DNA from: JAICJC01 sp963709425
Lineage (GTDB): Bacteria; Actinomycetota; Thermoleophilia; Gaiellales; JAICJC01
Direction of reading: 5' to 3'
Assembly: GCA_963709425.1 (NCBI GenBank)
Contig: CAVPWG010000004.1
Coordinates: 620,001-684,000, forward strand
DNA: 64,000 nt
The translations under genes were made by a program, and so were the position numbers. The notes under the pieces were generated by a model that saw only the letters and a list, made by a program, of their open reading frames with translations, was not told where the DNA came from and ran no database searches. Shown here piece by piece: positions 1 through 7,371 of this stretch (within the stretch, counting starts at the first letter, position 1; each line of letters opens with the position of its first letter).

Positions 1-367
1 CGACCCAGCTCAGCTTCGATCTCGTGAAGATGTGCACGTCGGGAGCGGCCTGGGTGGGGTCGTCGAGCGTCCCGCCGCGGACGAACCACACCTCGGGGCG
101 GCCGTACTCGCTGTAGACGGCCACCTGGCAGGTGGGGCACCGGAAGATCCGCTGGCTCGAGCCGTCGTCGCGTGGCACGTCGACGGGCTGGGGAGCGCCC
201 GCGACGAGCTCGACGCGGTCGGCCTCAATCAGCAGGTTGATCACGAAGGCGCTGCCCGTCTGTCGTTGGCAATTCAGGCAGTGACAGCAGTGCGTGAAGA
301 GCGGCTCGGACATGAGCCGGTAGCGCACGGCTCCGCAGGAGCAGCCCCCTTCAGGCGATGACGTCAT
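1..367 (-). CDS. GFA-family zinc protein (glutathione-dependent formaldehyde-activating enzyme fold), C-terminus cut by window edge
   Basis: Reading from an ATG at 367 gives about 122 residues before the window ends, so the 3' end is missing. Visible motifs are GCSCGAVRY near the N-terminus, then HCCHCLNC, and a CPTC pair about 60 residues later. This CxC, CxxC, CxxC pattern is the zinc-binding signature of the GFA/CENP-V family. The family was named for spontaneous S-hydroxymethylglutathione formation, but most bacterial members have no proven substrate, so only the fold is assigned. It starts 19 bases after the stop of the aldo/keto reductase fusion and is probably co-transcribed with it and surE. 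The GAGG next to the ATG is too close for a good ribosome binding site, so the start is moderately certain. Confidence 0.8.
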   Translation of the reverse strand, partial: MTSSPEGGCSCGAVRYRLMSEPLFTHCCHCLNCQRQTGSAFVINLLIEADRVELVAGAPQPVDVPRDDGSSQRIFRCPTCQVAVYSEYGRPEVWFVRGGTLDDPTQAAPDVHIFTRSKLSWV

Positions 368-386
368 CCTCGGAACGCTACTCCCG

Positions 387-2138
387 TCACGGCGGCTGGA
401 TGTACCGCGCGCCGAGCGCCGCCGCCAGCGACCGGTGCGCGGGCCCGGCTCCGACGAGCACCGACCCGGCGGGGTCGACGCCGTGGGCCCGCGCGAAGGC
501 GAGCGGAAGGCCCGGGAGCGGCGGCCGGCACCAGCAGCGCGGCGGCCCGGCGGCGTGCGGGCAGAGCACGGCCTCGAGCGGCCCCGAGGCCGCGGCGGCG
601 ACGCGGCGGGCGGCGGCGTCGAGGGCCGCCCGGTCGCCGTCCGGGTTCCAGTCGAACACGAGGCGCGGGGCGTTCGCGGGAGCCTCGCCAAGGGCGTCCT
701 CCCAGCCCTCGCTGTCAAGCGCGCCCGCGGCGACGAACACGCCCGGCTGCGATCCGGCCGGCCGCGGCGCACGGACGAACGCTCGTCGTTCCACGGTCGC
801 AAAGCCCTCGTCCTCCGCCGGCGGCTCGAGCTCGCGCGCCGCGCGCATCTGCGACGTCGGCGAGAGCAGGCCGGGCTCACGCTTGGCGAGGGCCCGCAGC
901 TCGTCCGGCCCGGGAAGCGAGCCGGCGCGGTCGAGCAGGCGCTCGACGAGGTTGACCTGGGCCTGCGCGAGCGGCGTGTCGAGCCAGACGCATCGCACGG
1001 CGGCGCCGTGCCGGCCGGCGGCCTCGACGACGTGGCTGCGCGCGGCGCGGGTGAGGTACGTGTTGTCGAGGACGACCCGCCGCGCGCCGCCGTCCAGCGC
1101 CTCGCCGAGGGCGTCTGCGAGGACGAGGAGCGATCCTCCCCGCTCGTCGCGGTTCAGGCGCAGGTAGCCGCAGCCGGCGTGCTCCTCCGCGATCCGGCTC
1201 TTCCCCGCTCCCGGGATCCCCATGATCACGAGGACGTCGGCGATGCTGGCCGTCACCCGCCGGCGTGACCGGGCCGGGGCGGTCCACCCGAACTCCCGGG
1301 CGATCGCAGCCCGCTGTTCGGCGTCGAGCCGAAGCGCCGCGGCAGCGGCTGCCGAGCGGGCGGTCTCGGGACGGCGCGCTCCCGGGATCGCGACCAGCGC
1401 CGGGGAAAGGGTAAGCAGCCACGCGAGGGCGACCTCGACCGGCGTGGAGCCGAGCCCGCCCGCCACCCCGGCGAGCACCTCGTTGCGCGCGAGTCGGCCG
1501 GCGCGCTTCGGCCCGCCGAGCGGCGAGTGGGCGATCACGGCGATCCCGGCGTCTGCGCAGCGCTCGACGACGCCGCCCCGCAGGGCGCGGTCGTCGAACG
1601 GGCTGAGGCCAACCTCGACGGCGGCGACCGGGGCGAGCTCGAGCGCCTCATCGAGTTGGCGGCGGTTGACGTTGCAGATGCCGACCCGCCGGGCGAGCCC
1701 CTGCTCCTGGAGCCGGGCCAGCGCGCGCAGCGACGTTCGCAACGGCGTCCGGGGGTCGGGGGCGTGGAGGAGATAGAGGTCGATCTCGAGCCCGTCGAGC
1801 GCCACGAGGCTCGCCTCGCACTCAGCCAGGATGGCCTTCGCGCGACCGTCCGGGATCCACCCGCCGCCGGTCCGGGCCATGCCGCCCTTCGTCGCGATCC
1901 GCGCGCTCGGCGCCGCTCCCGAGTCGCGCAGGGCGCGGGCCACGAGCCGCTCGTTGTGGCCGAGGTCCCCCGCATCGTGTCCGTACGCGCGGGCGGTGTC
2001 GAACACCGTGACGCCGGCCGTCGCCGCGGCGGCGATCGTCTCCAGCGCGATCGCCTCGTCGCGGCGCTCGTCGGTCGAGAGGCGCATGCAGCCGAGGCCG
2101 ATCCGAAGCTCCGGGGCACCGGGCCATGGGGGCTGCAC
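387..2138 (-). CDS. Aldo/keto reductase fused to a P-loop (polynucleotide-kinase-like) domain and a degenerate HisB/GmhB-like HAD domain
   Basis: The protein has 583 residues and a GTG start at 2138, three bases after the surE stop. Residues 1-285 are an aldo/keto reductase barrel with the complete catalytic tetrad: D47 in FDTARAYG, Y52, K84 in TKGG and H125 in LLHAPDP. Residues 300-440 form a P-loop domain with Walker A GIPGAGKS (307-314) and VVLDNTYLTR (355-364), typical of T4 Pnk-like kinases. Residues 460-583 resemble the phosphatase of HisB or GmhB. A CxH...CxC zinc loop is kept (C526, H528, C535, C537), but motif I reads FVAAGAL instead of DxDxT and the final GDxxxD reads GAGPAH, so it is probably catalytically dead. 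The linker contains an in-frame GTG (codon 295), so two separate genes joined by an indel cannot be excluded. The substrate is unknown. Confidence 0.75.
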   Translation of the reverse strand: MQPPWPGAPELRIGLGCMRLSTDERRDEAIALETIAAAATAGVTVFDTARAYGHDAGDLGHNERLVARALRDSGAAPSARIATKGGMARTGGGWIPDGRAKAILAECEASLVALDGLEIDLYLLHAPDPRTPLRTSLRALARLQEQGLARRVGICNVNRRQLDEALELAPVAAVEVGLSPFDDRALRGGVVERCADAGIAVIAHSPLGGPKRAGRLARNEVLAGVAGGLGSTPVEVALAWLLTLSPALVAIPGARRPETARSAAAAAALRLDAEQRAAIAREFGWTAPARSRRRVTASIADVLVIMGIPGAGKSRIAEEHAGCGYLRLNRDERGGSLLVLADALGEALDGGARRVVLDNTYLTRAARSHVVEAAGRHGAAVRCVWLDTPLAQAQVNLVERLLDRAGSLPGPDELRALAKREPGLLSPTSQMRAARELEPPAEDEGFATVERRAFVRAPRPAGSQPGVFVAAGALDSEGWEDALGEAPANAPRLVFDWNPDGDRAALDAAARRVAAAASGPLEAVLCPHAAGPPRCWCRPPLPGLPLAFARAHGVDPAGSVLVGAGPAHRSLAAALGARYIQPP

Positions 2139-2141
2139 GCG

Positions 2142-2915
2142 CTACCCGAGCGGCCAGCGCGCGATCTCCTCCAGCGCGCCCGCACTCGTCAGGTTGAGAT
2201 GGACAGGCGTGACAGTGATCTTGCCCTCGGCGATCGCGCGGAAGTCGGTGTCGGGCTCGTCGTGGTAGGAGGGGTCGTCGCCGTAGATCCGATACCGGCG
2301 GCGGCCCGAGTCGTCGGATTCGAGGTCGAGCCGGTCGCGGTAGATCCGCCGGCCGAGGCGCGCCACCTCGACGCCCGCGACCGGCGGCGGCGGCGCATTC
2401 ACGTTCAGGATCGTGCGCTCGGGGAGGCCTCGCTCGACCACGTGGCGGACAAGGGTCGGCAGGATGCTCGCCGCCGGGGCGAAGTCGTACTGGAGCTGGC
2501 GGCGGAAATGCAGGCCCGCCTCCTTCGACTGCTGCGAGACGGCGATGGCCGGGATGCCGAGCACGATCCCCTCGAATGCCGCGGCGACGGTGCCCGAGTA
2601 CGTCACGTCGTCGCCGAGGTTCACGCCGTAGTTGATGCCGGCGACGATCAGGTCCGGCCGCTCGCCGACGAGCCCGAGATCGGCGAAGCGAACGCAGTCG
2701 ACCGGTGTGCCGTCGGTGGCAAAGCCGCGCGACCCGTCGCGGAGCTCCACCTCGGTCACGGTCAGCGCGCGGTCGATGGTGATGCCGCGGCCGACGGCGC
2801 TGCGGTTCGAGTCGGGGGCGATGACCGAGACCTCGCCGACCTCGTCGAGCGCCTTCTTCGCGGCGAGCAGGCCGCGCGAGGTGATGCCGTCATCGTTGGT
2901 GAGGAGGATGCGCAC
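2142..2915 (-). CDS. surE: 5'/3'-nucleotidase SurE
   Basis: The protein has 257 residues and starts with MRILLTNDDG; N7-D8-D9-G10 is the metal-binding motif of the SurE phosphatase family, which dephosphorylates nucleoside 5'- and 3'-monophosphates. Further family signatures are APDSNRSAVGRGIT and the AGINYGVNLGDDVTYSGTV segment carrying active-site Ser/Asn residues. The length is normal for the family. The start is GTG at 2915 with no strong ribosome binding site. It lies head to head with the GNAT gene (40-base gap) and is followed after three bases by the reductase-kinase fusion, so the two are likely one transcript. Confidence 0.95.
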   Translation of the reverse strand: MRILLTNDDGITSRGLLAAKKALDEVGEVSVIAPDSNRSAVGRGITIDRALTVTEVELRDGSRGFATDGTPVDCVRFADLGLVGERPDLIVAGINYGVNLGDDVTYSGTVAAAFEGIVLGIPAIAVSQQSKEAGLHFRRQLQYDFAPAASILPTLVRHVVERGLPERTILNVNAPPPPVAGVEVARLGRRIYRDRLDLESDDSGRRRYRIYGDDPSYHDEPDTDFRAIAEGKITVTPVHLNLTSAGALEEIARWPLG

Positions 2916-2943
2916 GCCAGGCGAAGGTTACGAGGCCCGCCGG

Positions 2944-2949
2944 TATCGT
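2944..2949 (+). promoter_or_regulatory. Candidate -10 box (TATCGT) of a leaderless GNAT mRNA
   Basis: TATCGT lies six bases before the ATG at 2956 in the short divergent gap with surE. No ribosome binding site precedes the ATG. Spacing of six or seven bases between a TAnnnT box and the start codon is the usual layout of leaderless actinobacterial transcripts. No good -35 is visible. Confidence 0.45.
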
Positions 2950-2955
2950 GCCCGG

Positions 2956-3558
2956 ATGCCGCCCCGGGGGCCCGCATATCGGATCGTGACGCCGCGCCTG
3001 GTCGTCCGATGCTGGGAGCCGCGGGATGCCCCGCGGCTCAAGGAGGCCGTCGACTCGAGCCTCGACCATCTGCGGCCGTGGATGCCCTGGGCCCAGCACG
3101 AGCCCCAGACGCTCGCCGAGAAAGTGGAGCTTCTACGGGAGTTCCGCGGCCAGTTCGACCTCGGCGCTGACGCGGTCTATGCGATCTTCGACGCCGCCGA
3201 CGAGCGGGTGCTGGGCGGCTCGGGCCTGCATCCGCGCATCGGGCCGGGCGCGCTCGAGATCGGCTACTGGATCCGCGCCGACGCGGTCGGGCAGGGGTAT
3301 GCGACCGAGTCCACGGCGGCACTCACCCGGGTCGCCTTCGAGGTCGCCGACGTGGAGCGGGTCGAGATCCACTGCGCGACCGAGAACGACGCCAGCGCGG
3401 CGATCCCGCCGAAGCTCGGCTACGCCCTGACCGAGACAGGCGACGACCTGATCTTCGTCCTCACCGCCGCCGACTACCCCACCAGCCCGAGCTCGACCGC
3501 GCCGCTGGCCGCCTACGACGTCATCGGCGACGTCCTCCTGGACGACCTGCCGCACTGA
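2956..3558 (+). CDS. GNAT-family N-acetyltransferase (RimJ/RimL type)
   Basis: The protein has 200 residues from the ATG at 2956; the open frame extends further upstream but runs into surE on the other strand, so the shorter form is chosen. The N-terminal TPRLVVRCWEPRDAPRL is the first strand of RimJ/RimL-type acetyltransferases, and VGQGYATES is the acetyl-CoA pyrophosphate loop (Q/RxxGxG/A). NDASAAIPPKLGY matches the usual N-x-x-S-x-x-V-x-E-K-L-G-F ending, with an unusual PP in place of a hydrophobic-Glu pair. The acceptor is unknown; relatives modify ribosomal protein N-termini or small amines. The stop codon lies inside the first copy of the palindromic repeat array that follows. Confidence 0.85.
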   Translation: MPPRGPAYRIVTPRLVVRCWEPRDAPRLKEAVDSSLDHLRPWMPWAQHEPQTLAEKVELLREFRGQFDLGADAVYAIFDAADERVLGGSGLHPRIGPGALEIGYWIRADAVGQGYATESTAALTRVAFEVADVERVEIHCATENDASAAIPPKLGYALTETGDDLIFVLTAADYPTSPSSTAPLAAYDVIGDVLLDDLPH

Positions 3559-3682
3559 AACCTGGACCAGGTCCATCACCCTGGCCGCACTGAAACCTGG
3601 ACCAGGTCCACCACCCTGGCCGTGGGTGCCGGGTGGACCAGGTCCAGCCGGCCTGGTTCAGGCCGGAGGTGGACCATGTCCG
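3549..3682. repeat. Array of four palindromes (TGGACCAGGTCCA type) spaced 35-36 bases
   Basis: The 13-base inverted repeat TGGACCAGGTCCA occurs at 3563-3575, 3598-3610 and 3634-3646, and a degenerate TGGACCATGTCCG at 3670-3682. Spacings are 35, 36 and 36 bases. The first two copies sit in a 35-base direct repeat (3549-3583 and 3584-3618) that differs at one position and includes the last two codons and stop of the GNAT gene. The array lies between convergent genes (GNAT and truA). It could act as a bidirectional transcription end, a protein-binding array or part of a dispersed repeat family; the sequence alone does not decide. Nothing else is seen up to 3750. Confidence 0.85.
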
Positions 3683-3750
3683 GCAGCGGTGGACAACACA
3701 CATCCGTGAGCGAGGTGGAACATTGGCTTCAGGCGCCGGTGTTTTCGCGG

Positions 3751-4452
3751 TCAGTAGGTGACGGCCGTGAGCGTGAGCCCATGGGGCGGGGCGGTGCGGC
3801 CGGCGTCCGAGCGTGGGCGGCCGTCCAGCAGTGTCGAGAAGTGCTCGGCGTCGGGGCGATCGAGCATCGTCCCGACGAGCACGCGCACCATGTGGCGCAT
3901 GAAGGCGTCGGCGGTGATGCGGAATTCGAGCCGGTCGCCGTCGCGGCGCCACTCGGCCGCAAAAACTGTCCTGGTGAAGCGGGCATGCGCGGTCTCGGTC
4001 GGCGTGAATGCGGTGAAGTCGTGCGTCCCGGCCAGGGCCGCGGCGTACTCGTCGAGGGCGGCGAGATCAAGGTGATGGGGATGGTGAAGCTCGTAGCGCC
4101 CCCGCAGCGGATCGGGGCTCTGGCCGGTGTTCAGGCGGTAGACGTAGCTTCGCGAGCGAGCGTCCCTGCGGGCGTCGAACGAGTCGGCGGCCGGAGCCGT
4201 CTCGCGGACGGCGATGTCGGCCGGCAGGCGGTCGTTCAGCGCGACGGCCGGGAGCAGGCGGCCGGCGGCCAGGGAGACGACGTTGGCCTGGGCGTGCACG
4301 CCGGTATCGGTGCGCCCTGCGACCGTCAGCTTGCGCGGGTCGAGCTCCAGGGCGCGCGCGAGCTCCCCCGCGACCGTGCGCTGCGCCGGCTGCGGCGCCC
4401 ACCCGTGGAAGTCGGTGCCGTCATACGCGACGGTCAGCCGATGCGTGGGCAT
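3751..4452 (-). CDS. truA: tRNA pseudouridine(38-40) synthase TruA
   Basis: The protein has 233 residues. It has the N-terminal VAYDGTDFHGWAPQP signature and the active-site loop AGRTDTGVHA, in which D49 is the catalytic aspartate. It isomerises uridines 38-40 in the anticodon arm of tRNAs. TruA is commonly the last gene of the actinobacterial alpha operon, as here: it begins ten bases after rplQ. The C-terminal part has the usual TAFTPTETAH and RHMVRVLVGTML segments. The length is slightly short, as in many actinobacteria. Confidence 0.95.
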   Translation of the reverse strand: MPTHRLTVAYDGTDFHGWAPQPAQRTVAGELARALELDPRKLTVAGRTDTGVHAQANVVSLAAGRLLPAVALNDRLPADIAVRETAPAADSFDARRDARSRSYVYRLNTGQSPDPLRGRYELHHPHHLDLAALDEYAAALAGTHDFTAFTPTETAHARFTRTVFAAEWRRDGDRLEFRITADAFMRHMVRVLVGTMLDRPDAEHFSTLLDGRPRSDAGRTAPPHGLTLTAVTY

Positions 4453-4462
4453 GGCCGCGGCG

Positions 4463-4831
4463 TCAGGGCTGGTGGTCGACGAGCTCCAGGTACGCCATCG
4501 GTGCGGCGTCCCCGGGGCGCGGGCCCAGCTTCACGATGCGCGTGTAGCCGCCCGGCCGCTCGGTGAAGCGCGGGCCGACCTGATGGAACAGGTCGTGGAC
4601 GGCGTCCTTCGAGCGCAGGAACGCGACCGCGTGGCGCTGGGCAGCCACATCGGTCGGGTCCTTGCGCGCCAGGGTGATCAGCTTCTCGGCGATGGGCCGC
4701 AGCTCCTTCGCCTTGGCCTCGGTCGTCTGGATCCGGCCATGGGCGAAGAGGGCGCCGCACATGTTGGAGTGAAGCGCCTTCCTGTGGGCCGGATCGCGGC
4801 CCAGCTTGCGGCCCTTGCGCTGGTGCCTCAC
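4463..4831 (-). CDS. rplQ: 50S ribosomal protein L17
   Basis: The protein has 122 residues. The start is a GTG at 4831 whose last two bases overlap the rpoA stop (GTGA), which fixes the frame and implies translational coupling. The N-terminus, (V/M)RHQRKGRKLGRDPAHRKAL, is the conserved L17 signature, followed by RIQTTEAKAKELRP. L17 lines the exit side of the 50S subunit. The length is normal. Confidence 0.96.
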   Translation of the reverse strand: MRHQRKGRKLGRDPAHRKALHSNMCGALFAHGRIQTTEAKAKELRPIAEKLITLARKDPTDVAAQRHAVAFLRSKDAVHDLFHQVGPRFTERPGGYTRIVKLGPRPGDAAPMAYLELVDHQP

Positions 4832-5775
4832 TCGGCTCCCCGCAGGTTCAGGCCGTGAGCCTGGAGCGTCTCCTTCACCTCTTCGATCGACTTCTTGCCG
4901 AAGTTCGGGATCGCGGCCAGCTCGGCCTCGGTCTTGGAGATGAGGTCCCCGATGGTCTCGATGCCGACCCGCTTCAGGCAATTGTAGGAGCGCACTCCCA
5001 GCTCGAGCTCCTCGATCAGGATGTTCTCCATCCCGTGCGCCGACGGGGCGGCCGCCTCGGCGGCAGCGCCGTCCTGGCGGATGGCCAGGTCGGCGGCGTC
5101 GATGTCGGTGAAGATGCTGAGGTAGCGGATGAGGATCTCGGCGGCGTCCTTAACCGCGTCCTTCGGCGTCATCGAGCCGTTGGTCGTCACCTCGAGCTTC
5201 AGCTTGTCGAAGTCGGTGCGCTGGCCGACGCGGGCCGCGTCCACGTCGTAGGACACGCGCCGGACGGGCGAGAAGATGGAGTCGACCGGGATGACTCCGA
5301 TCGTCGTCTCGGGGCCCTTGTTGCCCTCGGCCGGCACGTAGCCGCGACCGCGGGCGATCGTCAGCGTCATCTCGAACCGGGCCTTCTCGGCCAGGTGGCA
5401 GATGATGAGGTCGGGGTTCAGGATCTCGAGGTCGGACGGCGCCTCGATGTCGGCCGCGGTCACCTTGCCGGGGCCGTCCTTCTGCACCTGCACCTCGACC
5501 TCGCCGGACTCACCGTGGAGCCGGCAGATGAGGTTCTTGAGGTTGAGGATGACATCGGTCACGTCCTCACGGACGCCCGGCACCGACGTGAACTCGTGGG
5601 CGACGCCCTCGATCTTCACGGAGGTGACGGCGGCTCCCTCGAGCGACGAGAGCAGCACGCGGCGCAGGCTGTTGCCGAACGTGTAGCCGAACCCGCGATC
5701 GAGCGGTTCGACGACGAACGTGCCCAGGGTCTCGCCGATGTCTTCGGACGTGATCTTCGGAATGTTTTCGAGCAT
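4828..5775 (-). CDS. rpoA: DNA-directed RNA polymerase subunit alpha
   Basis: The protein has 315 residues. The N-terminal assembly domain has PLDRGFGYTFGNSLRRVLLSS, which contacts the other alpha and beta/beta' subunits. The C-terminal domain (about 250-315) has the helix-hairpin-helix elements ELELGVRSYNCLKRVGIETIGDL, with the RSYNCLKR residues that bind UP elements and activators. A flexible Ala-rich linker lies near residue 240. It follows rpsD by seven bases and overlaps rplQ. Confidence 0.98.
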   Translation of the reverse strand: MLENIPKITSEDIGETLGTFVVEPLDRGFGYTFGNSLRRVLLSSLEGAAVTSVKIEGVAHEFTSVPGVREDVTDVILNLKNLICRLHGESGEVEVQVQKDGPGKVTAADIEAPSDLEILNPDLIICHLAEKARFEMTLTIARGRGYVPAEGNKGPETTIGVIPVDSIFSPVRRVSYDVDAARVGQRTDFDKLKLEVTTNGSMTPKDAVKDAAEILIRYLSIFTDIDAADLAIRQDGAAAEAAAPSAHGMENILIEELELGVRSYNCLKRVGIETIGDLISKTEAELAAIPNFGKKSIEEVKETLQAHGLNLRGAE

Positions 5776-5782
5776 GTGTTCC

Positions 5783-6403
5783 TTACTTCGAATAGAACTC
5801 GACGATCAACTGCTCCTGGACCGGCGTGTCGATGTCCGCTCGGTCGGGGAGGCGTAGCACCGTCCCCTGCAGGTTGTCGTGGTCGGCCTGGAGCCACGGG
5901 GCGACCGACGCGGTCAGATCGGTTGCGTCGGTCACGGCCGCCTTGGCGCCGGATCCCTGGCGGAGGGAGACAACGTCGTCGGCGGAGACCTGGTAGGACG
6001 GGATGTTCACCTTCCTGCCGTTCACGGTGAAGTGGTTGTGACGGACGAGCTGGCGGGCCTGCGACCGTGAGGCGGCGAAGCCCAGCCGGTAGATGACGTT
6101 GTCGAGCCGCAGCTCGAGCATCCGCAGGAAGTTCTCGCCGGTGATGCCCGATTTGCGACTGGCCTTCTGGTAGTACGTCCGGAACTGCGACTCGAGCACG
6201 CCGTAGTAGCGGCGCATCTTCTGCTTCTCGCGCAGCTGGAGCAGGTACTCCGACTGCTTGATGCGCCCGCGGCCATGCTCGCCCGGCGGGTAGGCCCGCC
6301 GCTCGATCGCGCACTTCTCGGTGAGGCAGCGCTCGCCCTTCAGGAAGAGCTTCATGTTCTCGCGCCGGCACTGCTTGCACTTGGGCCCGATCATCCTGGC
6401 CAT
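5783..6403 (-). CDS. rpsD: 30S ribosomal protein S4 (zinc-binding form)
   Basis: The protein has 206 residues. The N-terminus carries four cysteines in the pattern CKQC...C...C (C9, C12, C26, C31), so this is the zinc-containing C+ form of S4. The S4 RNA-binding domain follows (RLDNVIYRLGFAASRSQARQLV). S4 nucleates 30S assembly and in many bacteria represses its own operon. The ATG overlaps the rpsK stop by one base (TGATG). Confidence 0.97.
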   Translation of the reverse strand: MARMIGPKCKQCRRENMKLFLKGERCLTEKCAIERRAYPPGEHGRGRIKQSEYLLQLREKQKMRRYYGVLESQFRTYYQKASRKSGITGENFLRMLELRLDNVIYRLGFAASRSQARQLVRHNHFTVNGRKVNIPSYQVSADDVVSLRQGSGAKAAVTDATDLTASVAPWLQADHDNLQGTVLRLPDRADIDTPVQEQLIVEFYSK

Positions 6404-6810
6404 CAGACGCGCCTCCGCTTCCGCGGGCGAACCCCGTTGTGCGCCTGCGGGCTCACGTCCTTCACGCCCAGGATCTCGAGACCGGCGGCCTGGAGCGAGC
6501 GGATCGCCGTCTCCCGGCCGGAGCCGGGGCCCTTCACGAAGACCTCGACCTTCTGGAGGCCGTGTTCCATGCCCTCGCGCGCGGCTGCGTCAGCCGTCAC
6601 CTGGGCGGCGAACGGCGTCGACTTGCGCGACCCCTTGAACCCGACGGCGCCGGCGCTCTTCCACACGATCACCGCGCCGTCCTTGTCGGTCAGCGCGACG
6701 AGCGTGTTGTTGAACGAGGTCTTGATGTGCGCCTGGCCGATGGCGATGTTCTTACGGGCCTTTCGGCGGACACGGCCACGCGTGCCGCCTCTACGCGGTG
6801 CTGGGGGCAA
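6403..6810 (-). CDS. rpsK: 30S ribosomal protein S11
   Basis: The protein has 135 residues and a TTG start immediately after the rpsM stop. The Arg-rich N-terminus is followed by IAIGQAHIKTSFNNTLVALTD and GFKGSRKSTPFAAQ, both strongly conserved in S11. S11 lines the 30S platform next to the 3' end of 16S rRNA. The AGGAAG ten or so bases upstream supports the TTG start. Confidence 0.97.
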   Translation of the reverse strand: MPPAPRRGGTRGRVRRKARKNIAIGQAHIKTSFNNTLVALTDKDGAVIVWKSAGAVGFKGSRKSTPFAAQVTADAAAREGMEHGLQKVEVFVKGPGSGRETAIRSLQAAGLEILGVKDVSPQAHNGVRPRKRRRV

Positions 6811-7182
6811 TTACTTCTTCCTCTGCTTGCCGACGGTCTTCTTGGGGCCCTTGCGGGTGCGGGCGTTCGTGCGCGTGCGCTGACCGTCCACGGGAAGGCC
6901 GCGGCGGTGGCGCAGGCCGCGGTAGCAGCCGATCTCCATCAGCCGCTTCACATTCTGGGAGCGCTCCCGGCGCAGGTCGCCCTCGACGGCGAGGCCCTGG
7001 TCGATGTGCGTGCGGAGCTGCGCGACCTCCTCTTCCGTGAGGTCGCGGACCTTCGTGTCGGGGTTCAGGCCGAGCTCGGCGAGCACCTTGAGCGACGTCG
7101 AGCGGCCGATGCCGTAGATGTATGTGAGGCCGACCTCGACGCGCTTCTCGCGCGGGATGTTCACTCCGGCGATGCGGGCCAT
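6811..7182 (-). CDS. rpsM: 30S ribosomal protein S13
   Basis: The protein has 123 residues beginning MARIAGVNIPREKRVEVGL, the canonical S13 N-terminus; a longer open frame upstream overlaps rpmJ and is rejected. The ATG at 7182 shares its first base with the rpmJ stop. The basic C-terminus (RTRTNARTRKGPKK) reaches the P-site tRNA. S13 forms the 30S head bridge to the 50S subunit. Confidence 0.97.
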   Translation of the reverse strand: MARIAGVNIPREKRVEVGLTYIYGIGRSTSLKVLAELGLNPDTKVRDLTEEEVAQLRTHIDQGLAVEGDLRRERSQNVKRLMEIGCYRGLRHRRGLPVDGQRTRTNARTRKGPKKTVGKQRKK

Positions 7183-7295
7183 CAGCCCTGCCTCTGCTTG
7201 TGGCGGGGATTCGAGCAGATGACCAGCACGTGGCCGTGCCGGCGGATCACGCGGCACTTCTCACACATCGGGCGGACGCTGGGTCTGACCTTCAC
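7182..7295 (-). CDS. rpmJ: 50S ribosomal protein L36 (zinc-binding form)
   Basis: This small gene encodes 37 residues. It starts at a GTG (7295) with GGAGG eight bases upstream. The product has MCEKCRVIRRHG and ends NPRHKQRQG; C-x-x-C, a later Cys and a His form the L36 zinc site. Its stop overlaps the rpsM start. infA, which in most actinobacteria lies between map and rpmJ, is not present in the 76 bases upstream. Confidence 0.95.
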   Translation of the reverse strand: MKVRPSVRPMCEKCRVIRRHGHVLVICSNPRHKQRQG

Positions 7296-7319
7296 AGGGA
7301 ATCCTCCATTGGGACGGGG

Positions 7320-7334
7320 GCCCGCTCGGCGGGC
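7320..7334 (-). other. Small hairpin in the map-rpmJ gap
   Basis: GCCCGC-TCG-GCGGGC forms a perfect six-base stem with a three-base loop in the only clear gap (76 bases) in this part of the operon. No T-run follows. It may be a weak attenuator or a processing site. Confidence 0.4.
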
Positions 7335-7371
7335 AGGCGCAGGCACGCCGCACGAGCGACCCTGAAGTCTA

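Noticed and set aside
3549..3682. CRISPR array
   Set aside because: Repeats are palindromes of 13 bases within 35-base units that are themselves repeated, so there are no unique spacers, and no cas genes are present.
3521..3952. Small minus-strand open frame over the palindrome array
   Set aside because: Its repeats (TWSRFQ-like) merely translate the repeat DNA, and it overlaps truA and GNAT.
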